DNA of 64,000 bases from Jacaranda mimosifolia (lineage: Eukaryota; Streptophyta; Magnoliopsida; Lamiales; Bignoniaceae): contig CM032122.1 in NCBI GenBank assembly GCA_018894105.1, forward strand, positions 32,147,404-32,211,403, written 5' to 3'. The position numbers were made by a program, and so were the translations under genes. The notes below the pieces were generated by a model. The model was not told the origin of the DNA and ran no database searches. It saw nothing but the letters and a program-made list of their open reading frames with translations. Of this stretch, positions 36,744 through 47,390 are shown in pieces (position 1 is the stretch's first letter; the number at the start of each line of letters is the position of its first letter).

Positions 36744-39700
36744 CCTCATGCTTAAAAGCATTTCTTTTGCCGGAACTGATTCATGATGAGAAGTTGATAA
36801 TGGAGCGCTTCACATAGCTTTTAATTTTCTCCCCACCAAATGGACCAATATTGGATGCAAATCATTCCGTGTCTTAGGCTTTACTTTCCACTTGTGACCA
36901 TAGCCACAATGGTGCTTTTGAAAATTATTGAATGTATATATCATTGCTACGTTGTTCATGCACAGTAAATCCAAATATAACTACATTGAGTTTCTGCTAA
37001 CTTGTTCTTCTCATTTCGTGCTGTTTGTTTTGCGGATGTGCCAAATTTATTCGACAAATCATATTGACTTCAGCATCTACCCTTTGGTGAACCGGTTGAA
37101 ATCCTAAGATCACAGCATAAGTTTACACTCAAGCAACTAAGCTCTTGTTCCGTTAATTATACAGCTTTTTCACTTTTCTTTTCTTTCATAAATTTTGGGA
37201 TTTTAAAGCTAACACCGGGTTAATGTTAATGTATACTCATAAGCCTGTTCTTTCATCCATTTGTGTTAGTATGTGAAAAGATCATGAGGGAAGAGGTCCT
37301 TATTCTTGAGCGAAACTGGAGGGCTATTAGCGTTGTAAACACATATTATAAACAACATTTGATAAAGAATTTATAAAACAATTTATATTCATAGGGCAGT
37401 GTTTGTAAAATTAATATTTTGAATATTTTCATAAAACAACAATCAACAGTACATGTATTCCAATTATGCAATTGAAGTCCAGTTTAAAAAAGCATAACCC
37501 AATAACAAACAACTAGTTTGGAATATCAACAAAAATAAAGAGATCAGTATTTAAAAATGTGAACTTATCTCAAAGTTTTGTATAGTAATATAACTTAGAT
37601 TGAATCACCAAAATATGGTTTGCAAATATTATCGCCCCTAGCAGTGCAAAGAGTTAAGCGAAACTTCCTCCAAGATAAGATAATCTCAAAAACCTTTTGG
37701 TACACTCCAAAAAATTTCACTTCGAACACCACTCAGTTGCCAGAAAGAGACAAGCAACACTATGTGAGAGAAAGAAAGATATCAAAGGGAGATAAGAGAT
37801 TTTCTTAGTTGTGTCTTATTATGCATGCAGTAGCAACTAAATATAGGTGAGAGGGAGAAGCCAGAAGGATGTCCAGGTTCATTCTGGAACAATTGTAAAG
37901 GACATGTCCAGATTCATTTTGGACCAAACACAATGAACCAGTAACTTCAGAAACGTTTCTGGAAGTTTCTGCAACTGTAGAAACAGTTGGTAGTTTTTGT
38001 AACAGCCTTTTGACTTTTTCAATTTTTAAAATTCAAAATTTAAACAAAATTCCATATAAAATTGGAATTTTCAAATTTTAAACAAAACTCTAGATAAAAT
38101 TGGAATTTCAGTAAAAAGATTAACCTGAGACCTAAGACAATTTGTCCAAACGCCCAAGCCCGAGCCAAGACGGGCAAGCGCGCATGGATACACTCTCATG
38201 AGTCCCTTAATTGATACTTTACCGAGTATCAATACTTGAATCATATATAAAGTGTATTCTCATTGGGTAAACTTCCAATATGTGATAAGTATCTTGTATC
38301 AAACAAATAATCTTTTATATTCTCACTTATTCTCCCATACTTTGTCTCAAGCAATGTAAGATTTTCCCCACATACATAATCTTTTGTCCTTTTGTCTCCC
38401 CCTTCATATTTACACAACACTATTGGATTCCAAACAAATTGGCATCCATCCATAAGTTTAATTACTTCTTAAACATATCATTAAATACAAATTCCAATTA
38501 ATTTGATGCTAATTACAATAATTAGGACACTCTTTACGCTTTTTTAGGACCTAGAAGTGGAATTAGTGAAGGAAAATCAGTGAGCAAAGCTACTTACATC
38601 TAGAGTTAAAAACACTTAACCCAACTATTATAAAGATGAATCGTGATCAATTAAGTGTGTGACATTGCCAGCGGAAACAAAACAAGGGAAAGACTCAACT
38701 AACTGGCTCAGGGCTTTAAGGCGAGCTTTATTTATTTAAGAGAGAATAGAAAGTGACTCGAAAGATTTTTATTGCCTTCTTGGTTTGGAGGCTCAGGCTC
38801 TCACACCATGCTGATATTTTCTGTAGTTGAGAAGGGTGAAGGAGTATAAATCAATGAAACAAGTTTAAACCATCACTAATAGATATTGCATACGACACGA
38901 CCAATTCGACTCAAGGTCTAGTGCTAATAGAAGTTGCTTACTTTCCTAGTAGCAAAGGAAAAGGGTTACTTTTGTTTTTGTTTTTTATTTTATATTTTTT
39001 GTAATAATTGTGGACGGATTTTATGAGATCTATACTGATCGTCGCAATTAAATAAAAGTTAACGAACCATTCAATTCATGTTGTGGCATCACATCGAGCC
39101 GTGTCTAAACTCAAATTGGACTAAATTCTTTTTTATTTGAATTATTCTTATGTATGTAAATCGAAATTGTGACAAACTCTAAATATGTGCACATATTTAT
39201 TTATTAAAAACCTATTATAAAAATGATAATGCGAACTAAATATCCATGAAAAACTATTATGAAGTAACAATGCCAACAAATTATCCATAATAATTGTTCG
39301 GACTGATAACATCAGTTCTTTGTGGATGGGTTTCACCAAATTGAAGTATTATTTTATTAGTCATTTGATTTCCACGGACCATTAGTAGTAGCGATTATTT
39401 TATTAAGAAGATTGATTCTTTTATAGTTATGACATGTCGTTCGTTCTTGGGCATCTTAATTTGTGGAAGGATCAGTTGCATTGCTCATTAGATAAGATAT
39501 TGGAAATTAATTAGACAACCAATCAAAGTAATGCTATAATTGAGGCAGAAATAAATTTAGTCAAGTTGAATATGCTGTTATTTAAATTTATTTGAATCTT
39601 ATTGAAATTTAATATATATATATATATATATAAAGAGTGAATTTGATGACTAATTAATCGAATTAAACATAAGGGAGAATCATTTTATATATATTTTATC

Positions 39701-40099
39701 TTTTTATTGAAACAACCTCAACCTACATTTAAAATGTTAGTAAATCAAAATATTAGTTTGGACTTGGTTCGTTACATTTGATGAATTGAGTTATAAAAGA
39801 AAAATTATGGATTTTAAAATTATTCTATATTTGGTATAAAATAAATGCTTCATTTATAATTGTAATACTCAAGGAAAAGGATAAGCGGAATTTCGACGAA
39901 AAAAAAAAAGAAAAAAAAATGGAAAAAGGGAGTGCTACTTTATAAACTTCGTTAATTTTTTTTCTTTTTTGATAATTATAAACTTTGTTAATTGACAGGA
40001 ATTTTCTCGAACTTTAGCGTGGCATTAGGGATTTTGCTCTGTAAATATCACTAGGTGGCTACGCTAAAAATAAAAGCCTAAAAAATCACATGCGATTCT
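36744..40099. other. Intergenic region with possible LTR-element remnant
   Basis: No supported gene. Between about 37.3 and 38.85 kb there is sequence of retroelement character on the minus strand (see separate entry). The rest, including a TA run at 39611-39631, is AT-rich and featureless. Confidence 0.5.
37330..38850 (-). mobile_element. Possible LTR-retroelement remnant
   Basis: The minus strand reads CTTGGGCGTTTGGACAAATT just after GGCTTGGGCT-like sequence, a phrase reminiscent of plant LTR leader regions. It lies amid locally less AT-rich DNA, with a 36-bp tandem duplication at about 38030-38110 (AAATTGGAATTT ends). No pol domain, LTR pair or primer-binding site could be defined, so this is a weak call. 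Confidence 0.3.
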
Positions 40100-40903
40100 C
40101 GCTATTCAACAATTCTCATTTCTCAAGAGGCATTCGTTCCTTTTCGGCTTTTCGCGAGAAAAATACGTTCTACATCCTCTTCCCTCTGCGAACCCTAATT
40201 CCGGAACATTATTTTTACTATTAGTTTCTGTGAGTTTTTTCTTCTATAAATGTTTTGATCGTAATTATGTTATGTGTTCTGGGAATTTATGTTTATTATT
40301 TTTGATTGGGGATTATTGATTGCATGTTTGGCAAATAATTAGTGTGTCGGCGAAACGGAAAAAAATTATTTACCTGATTTTGTAAATGATTATTTAGTGA
40401 ATAATCTTATTGATGAATCGGGTTTTGGTGATGTATGCTGTGGGCTTGTGGAGATTTTTTTGTTTGGTTTATTTCATGAAGAAAAGTCATTTCTTATTCT
40501 AATGTTTGTTTTCTGTGCAAACTTTCGAAGTTGAGAGTCTCGTTATAGGTTTTTACCCTTTTTTTTCCCCCCTTCTGATTATTAGATTTGGGGGAGCTTT
40601 GGCTTACCAGCTTAGAATTACCTTGAAGAGGTGGTCTTTTGACTTTCTGACTCCATCGGTAATTTCTATGTGGAAAAGTAATTTTTATGGTTTGGAGCCG
40701 GGAATGTAATTATGGTTGGGCACGTGGGTTCTGAATTGATTACATACCTAGTTACTGGTTGAATCATGCTTATGTCTCTGGTTTCAATTTCAGTTACATC
40801 AATGGAATTTTATTTATTGAAATGTTACTCATTGGTCCTGTCTTTGTTGTAGGTTATTCGGAGTTCAAACATCGATTTGCGATTTTATTTTGCTCCTCTA
40901 GCT
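40100..40903 (+). promoter_or_regulatory. PAM16 5' leader with a leader intron
   Basis: Inferred first UTR exon about 40100-40228 (CT-rich leader, donor GTGAGTTT at about 40229), then an intron ending TTGTTGTAG at 40852 and a second leader exon from 40853. The second exon ends immediately after the initiator ATG, so the ATG codon is separated from the rest of the protein by the next intron. The transcription start is not placed. Confidence 0.55.
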
Positions 40904-42801
40904 ATGGTATGCTCCTGGTCCTAATCTAATTTGTATCCCAAACAAGCATAATTGGACTCATGGTTATGTTTTTGGCTAATGCGTTAGAATTCTTTAAGCT
41001 CATATTTATTTTCACAAAATTTTGTTATGAGGGAACTACTGCACTTGACCTAAAGACAGGTCCCATGTCAATGTGAACCTTCTGTGTACCAATATAAATT
41101 GAGGAAAACCCAAAGGGCCTGTGCTAAACTCACTGATGGATGCAATTGATAAATCAAGTAGGTTATACTGTGGATGTGTTTCTTAGCACAATATGGCAAG
41201 TGCTTGGGTCATGCAACCCTCACTTGCACAGATCATGTGATATATAGTCCCCTAGCAAGTGTGAGGATAAGTGTAGGGCCCTGCTTTAATGCTCATATTT
41301 TGTAACATGCTATATTAAGTACTTGTAGATTGAGATGAATATAGTGTCCTATGTCAGGTTGTTGGACTGTGCTTAATGAAAATGCTGAACTTTCTGCACT
41401 TTGCGATGAATCACGCCTCAAGCAAGATTCTTAAAATGTCAACATATTACGCCATGACAATCTGAAAATTCTTTCTTAAGTTTAATTTTTTAAGTTTGTA
41501 CATGGATTTTGAAAGCACAAAAGACATTGATAGTCACCTAAGATTGCACTATAAAGTATGGAGAGAAAGGAACTTATGGAGGAAGTAATTGCTGTAGAAT
41601 ATTCTTTCTTTCTGTTGAATTCATGTTTCATATTGTTCTTCTCTAAGTACTATTATTAGTTTGTGTGTCTGCATTACACTGTTTTCTGAAATGGAAGTCA
41701 AACATAGCTTCATACTGTTGAGCCTATTAGCATCATCGTGTTTTTTGTTTGATTAAGATTGATTTTAAGTTGAAGAAGCATTATCTTCAATGGCATATTC
41801 CTGTTTATTCTTCTCTAAGTACTATTATTAGTTCGTGTGTCTGCATTACACTGTTTTCTGAAATGGAATTCAAACGTACCTTCATACTGTTGAGCCTATT
41901 AGCATCATCCTGTTTTGTGTTTGATTAAGATTGATTTTAAGTTGAAGGAGCATTATCTTCAATTGCATATTCATGTTTATTCGACACATTCTTGCAGGCT
42001 GCAAGGATTCTTGCTAACTTGATCGTTATGGGCTCTGGAATAGTGGCAAGAGCATTTGTTCAAGCATATCGTCAGGCACTTGCAAGTAAGTTTCCTTAGT
42101 ATTATGATTGAAATTCACTGCTTTTTAGGAGCAGTATGGAGTAGGTTATGGAATGGCTGAGCCCTGGTTAGATTGTTAAGTGGTGGTGCTGGAGCTATTA
42201 TGGGAAACAGTGTGAGATTAGCAAGTACTTAAGACATCAAAGTATTCAAACTTGTTGGGTTACTATGCAAGTAGTGTTGCAGATCTGAAAAATGATACTC
42301 GTATGATTCTTGTGTACACTTGCAATTTTGTTCCCTATTAAGAGACAATCGGGTTGAACTTGAAACTTTACTTTAACAGATTGAGTTGATATTCTCTTTA
42401 ATGTCCTGCCTAGACAATTAATTCATGATCTATTGCAGATGCCTCAAAGAATGGTGTTGCTCAAGAAGCAGTACAAAACATCAAAAGAGGTAGTAAACTG
42501 ATGACTGAGGCTGAGGCAAGGCAAATCCTTGGTGTCACTGAGAATTCAACATGGGAAGAGATTTTGCAGGTTTCTCCTCTTTTTTGATATTACAGTTGGT
42601 GAAGAAAGTCTTTTATGCTTTGGTTGTTTTATTCTAAACGTGATTTCATTAACTTAAAATTTCCTTTGTTTCTTCCAGAGGTATGATAACTTGTTTGAAC
42701 GGAATGCTAAGAATGGAACTTTTTATCTCCAATCAAAGGTTCATAGAGCCAAAGAATGTCTGGAATCAGTTCACCAACCAAAGGAGCAGGGGACGAATTG
42801 A
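40904..42801 (+). CDS. PAM16: PAM16/TIM16: J-like subunit of the mitochondrial presequence translocase motor
   Basis: Coding exons 40904-40906 (just ATG), 41998-42085, 42439-42569 and 42679-42801, GT-AG introns, giving 114 aa, the normal length for plant PAM16. The protein sits on the matrix side of the TIM23 channel. It pairs with the J-protein PAM18/TIM14 to restrain its stimulation of mtHsp70 during protein import; the Arabidopsis homologue also affects immunity. The N-terminus (MAARILANLIVMGSGIVARA) is the hydrophobic membrane-associated segment. The J-like domain spans about 50-105 (MTEAEARQILGVTE, WEEILQRYDNLFERN, SKVHRAKECL) and lacks the HPD tripeptide, as expected for PAM16. Near-complete identity to remembered plant PAM16 makes this a firm call. 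The 1.1-kb intron after the ATG contains a 172-bp tandem duplication. Confidence 0.95.
41639..41982. repeat. 172-bp tandem duplication in PAM16 intron
   Basis: Two copies beginning TTCTCTAAGTACTATTATTA at 41639 and 41811, with few differences over the whole unit (GTCTGCATTACACTGTTTTC, TTGAGCCTATTAGCATCATC shared). The second copy runs almost to the splice acceptor at 41997. Confidence 0.93.
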
Positions 42802-43479
42802 AAAACTATTTTGTGGTTTATGAACAGTATCTATTGCATATTTTCTTGGTTTAGGAGAGTTCTCGTTGGTTTCTTCTCTCATGTTTCTCTCTTCATTTGG
42901 CTGATGGTCCTATATAAGTTGAGGATCATAATGTAAGTCTCTGGTTTCATAGTAGCTGCTTGTAAACAACTCCCTGCCTGTACTCTAGTTTTACCAGTGA
43001 AAGCTATATAAAAAATATATGAAGTTTGGGAAAAACCTGATGAGGCACCTGTTTACACTTCATAAGTTTGATAAAAGGGGGGTAAAACTTGTTCGGCGCT
43101 TTAACAAGCCCCAGGCCGAGGGTTGGCAGTTGATTCTTATTTTGAGTTAGGCCTCAAAAGTTGGGACGCTCAAGGCCATTCTTTTTATGAAGTGATATAA
43201 GTTGATATCTAAATTGTTTGCTAAAAGATTAAATAAGGTCCCTATTGTTTGTGTTCATGTACTCCAGTAAAAAGGATCCATGAAATGGTGACTTACAGGT
43301 AACGGCTTATAATTTTGATAAATCTTCCGATTGGACATGAGATTATCTAAACATTTTTCTGAAATACAATTTGTTTGATTATGTTGATGAATCATCTCTT
43401 TGGACGTGAGATTCTGTAAACAAACATTTTTGTGAAATTTTACTTGCCTGATTCTGTCGTGTTAAGGAACTTTAGTAAT

Positions 43480-43860
43480 GTTTGCATATCAATTGTATGT
43501 TTTGGATTAATATATTTTGGGAGAATGAGTTTTAGGAGTGGGGTTGGGGAATGTGAAATTTGTGTTGATAATGTGGTGTATGTTTATTTATGTTTGAGAA
43601 TAGTTAGAAAGTTATTTTGGAGAGTTTTGGTATGCTTGTTTATGTTATAGGAGTCAATTTCTATTATAGCAGTCAAATCAATATTTTTTTTGTTTGGTTT
43701 TGGAGAGAAAATGGAATCGAATAATATTTTTTATTGTAATAATAATAATAATAATAATAAAATATAGACTGTATATGTAATGATTGGATATGATTTTTTA
43801 ATTGTAAAAATAATAATAAAATATTATAATATGTATATATATGTATATGGAATTTTTGGT
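43480..43860. repeat. Dispersed repeat, copy 1
   Basis: Collinear with 55790-56060: a run of T/G-rich sequence, GGGGAATGTGA, then a GTCAAATCAAT box, then ATATGTATATAT tails. Class unknown; no terminal repeats recognised. Confidence 0.5.
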
Positions 43861-44297
43861 AATAACTCAATTGATTTGAAGGGGTATTTTGGGAATTAGT
43901 AATTGTTGTTTTGGCAAAAAAGTGGCCTATGTAGTGGCAAATGAGTGGGTTGGGTTGGATTGGGCTCAAAATGAATTTATATTTATGAGTTGAAAATGGG
44001 TTGGGTCGGATTGAGCTGATGTAATACAAAAAAGAAAAAAATGTAAACTTTTTGTTAAATACATTGTTATATTATTTTATTAAACTATAATTTTTTTATC
44101 TTTATTTGACATATATTAATTAATTATTATTAAATCTTTGTTAATCCGTAAAATCAAATCAAATTATGTAAACATATAATTTACTTATTATTTTATAATA
44201 TTTATATTTGTTTCTTTTAATATAAAATAACAATCTTGCTTAATGAATAAAACATAATTATATAAAATATTTTAAATTTTTAGTACAAAATGTTTAC

Positions 44298-44305
44298 ATT
44301 GTACT
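44298..44305. repeat. hAT target-site duplication, left (ATTGTACT)
   Basis: Matches 45720-45727 (ATTGTACC) at 7 of 8 positions, directly outside the TAGGGCT termini. Confidence 0.75.
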
Positions 44306-45719
44306 TAGGGCTGTAAATGGATATTCAAAAATTCGTTTACTATTCGCATCCGAATCCGTTTATAGGGCTATTATCCGTATCCGTTTAAAGCGGATATTAT
44401 CCGTATTCGATTAGTAGACATTCGACTATAAACGGATACGAATATGGTAAATGCCTATCCGATCCGTTTAATATCCGCTCCGAATACATATCTGTTGGAT
44501 ATACCCGTTTATATATTCGATTATCCGTAATTTAATCAAATCTGTTATCCGTATCCGATAAATAATATTTAAAAAAATATTATATATAATATATTCTATT
44601 TTTATGTATTTTAATATATATATATATATAATATTTTAAAAATTACCATATATAATATATTATTATACATAATAATTTATTTAATTATTTAATTATTAAA
44701 TTTCATAATCTATATGTAAATGAATATATGTATAAATTAGTAATTAAAGAATTAATAAAAAAATTAGATGGTAATGATGATAATTAAATAATATTAAATC
44801 AAAAAATTTGAAAAGTTAATATATTAGTGAAAAAATTGATCAATATAAAATTATTGTTGCTTTACTTTATAATTAATTTATATTGGTGTCATTTTATTAA
44901 TCTTAATTAATCATAAAGTGAATCAATAATTATAAAAAAATTTAACTAAATTAAGAATAATTAACTTTTTAATTCTAAAATAAAATAGAAAAATACTAAA
45001 ATTATTAACTAGCTAAGGGGATATTAAAATTTAAGAGGGTGTTTGAGTGAGCTTATCAGCTTCTTAAAACATCTTATAAGCTCTTAAGGTAATATGTTAA
45101 AAGTTTATAAGGTATCAAAAAGTATTTGGTAATTTTTTTTTAAAAAATAACTTATAAGCTCTTAAGAGAAGAGTTTTTGCAATGTTAAACAGATGAGAAG
45201 TTCAAGCATGTTCATGTTGTTGGACTATGTGAATAGTTTTCTTGTATTGAAATTAATTTTTATTTTGTTTATATTGAATTGTTGTATTATGTGTTGGAAA
45301 TTATTATTTCTTTTGTTCTTGAGGAGATTTGTATGCTTATTTAATTTTTGGAGTATGTTGATTTTATTGTTTGTTTGTTGTTTTTTTTTAGATTTTATTA
45401 TGTTATTTATATGATTATTTTTTTAAATGAAATTTATTAGAAAAAAATATGCATTTTATTATAAATAAATGGATTCAGATATTTGAATATTCATAAACGG
45501 ATATTCGGATATTTATAAATGGATATTCGGATATCTATAAACGAATATTCGGAATAATTATAATCGGATACGGATATATCCGAATTCAGATAATATTCGG
45601 CGGATACGAATTCGGATATTATAAAAAAATATCCGTAGGATACGGATATGGTAAAAGTTAAACGGATACAGATACGGATACTGCATATTCGATCCGTTTA
45701 ATATCCGTTTATAGCCCTA
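44306..45719. mobile_element. hAT-like non-autonomous element (1,414 bp), CGGATA-rich subterminal arrays
   Basis: The left end TAGGGCTGTAAATGGATATT and right end (reverse complement) TAGGGCTATAAACGGATATT match at 18 of 20 bases. A 7/8-matching 8-bp duplication flanks them, as expected for hAT. About 250 bp inside each end is packed with ATCCG/CGGATA words, which look like subterminal transposase-binding arrays. There is no transposase frame. A Tourist fragment (about 45033-45178) is nested within it. Confidence 0.82.
45033..45178. mobile_element. Tourist MITE fragment nested in the hAT-like element
   Basis: Begins GAGGGTGTTTGAGTGAGCTTA after TTTAA, matching the left terminus of the MITE at 3820, and continues with CTTATAAGCTC words. 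The right half is missing. Confidence 0.65.
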
Positions 45720-47390
45720 ATTGTACCCAACAAAATATTTACTATACTAGTCGTATTTATTTTTTGTTTTTTACTTTTTATATTTAGTCAATTTTTGAAA
45801 AATTACTATTTATTTTATTTTTAATTTTTTCAATCTAGTTCATCATTGTTTATCACAATGATCAAATTCAAATTCAATTTAACATAAAAGTATTACTATT
45901 ATTTTAAAACAATTAAAATATGCATATATCTTGAAAAATATGTCTTTTTAAGAATAAAAAATATAAATCATTTAAATTTAAATTTTTGTACCTACCTAAA
46001 TTATTATTTTTAAATAAAATACTAAAAAAAATATTGAAATATAATTAATTTTTTAATTTTTGAAAATATTATAATTGAAAATAAAAATAAAGTCGGGGCC
46101 CTTTCTTCATGTGGAGGGAAAGGAAATGAAATGGACGGCCGCAATCTGTCATTTCATATGCCACCACTACACAATAAATTTGTTGTGTTACATATTAATA
46201 TTTCCGTAGTTTGTAAAAATTATAAAAAGAAAAAGGAAAAATAATTTTTTATTTATTTTCATATTGCAAAGTTGAAAAAAATCTGGGGACTATAAAATTA
46301 ATTGGCTAACTATTTTTATAAAAAAATAGAGTTTATAAACCAAATAATGATATAATCAATTTTTATATCATAATCTCTAGTAAAATGTTACTTGATTAAT
46401 TCATTCGAATTAAGTTAATAAATTAATATTTTAAAATTAAATGAGGTGGAGAAATGGTAAATGATTAATCGATGATATATAATTTATCTAATTTTCAATT
46501 CATTTTTTTTAAAGTGTTATAGAAATAAAAAAAAGTTGCGTATAATCTTGAGAGAATGAGAAAATGAAAGAATAATTTTGGGACTAAAATTGGGTTGAAT
46601 TATTTAGAAACCACATTCAAAACCCATTAAATCCCAATCCATATTCAATCCACTAAAATCCAACCCAATCCAACCCAAAGTAAATTGGGTTGGAACCATG
46701 GATTGAGACCCAATTAGCGGCCCCCCCCCCCCCCCCCCCCCAACCTGATTTATGCACCATATCGTGAAAAAAAAGGAACAGAAATTTTTGAATGTTATTG
46801 ATTATCAATAATAAATCTAAAAGAAGACCGTAAATATCAAATCAAGTATTCTTTGTGGCAATTAAATTTGCTCGTTCATTTACACAATTTGGCTTTAGTA
46901 GAGATTGAGGCCGGTTTTCAATTGCTCGAGAGAATGTTCATGTTTTCAAATCAAAAAGATGAAAACATGCTTATTTTTAAATGGTTTTATCTTGAAATTT
47001 TTTTGTAAATTCATCCATCCTGTTGTGAGGTTTTAAGGTGCTACATCTGTGGAATGTTGACATGTTTCTATAACAAATTCTCAAGTGCGTGAAATCATCA
47101 AACAAAGACCTCAAAAAGTATAATTTCAGTTGTTCAATGGGAATGCAGCTAGCCGAAAGACTCACAGTTCAATCCATGGAGTTGTGTTTAATTCACAAGC
47201 TTCTGCTTCTACCTTCATGCTATCTATACCTCTATTGTTTGATGTTTATGTTGCTTTCTGACATACAGCATGCTGGAAGTAGCTTAAATTGAAATTCCCA
47301 CCATCTCAATTATAACATGTATAACTAGACTTTTTGAGAGGGGGGCAATGAGCATGACCTTTTTATCACTTGCCAAAAATGTTCAGTAAG
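45720..47390. other. AT-rich intergenic DNA with a 21-C run
   Basis: No gene. An uninterrupted run of 21 C lies at 46721-46741, next to repeated CCAATCCA/TTGGGTTGGA words (46620-46700). Nearer the end it carries the 3' UTR of the minus-strand gene ending at 47391. Confidence 0.55.
46721..46741. repeat. Poly-C run (21 C)
   Basis: Uninterrupted homopolymer of 21 C in otherwise AT-rich DNA. Confidence 0.95.

Larger units (their letters stand above)
42802..44305. other. Intergenic DNA downstream of PAM16
   Basis: Contains the PAM16 3' UTR. The stretch about 43480-43860 belongs to a dispersed repeat also seen at 55790-56060 (shared GGGAATGTGA, AGTCAAATCAAT and GAATAATATT-type phrases in order). 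An (AAT)n tract lies at 43738-43760. No gene is supported. Confidence 0.5.

Noticed and set aside
43673..44029. 118-codon minus-strand frame rich in Tyr and Asn
   Set aside because: Low-complexity AAT and TA repeats drive it; no conserved motif.
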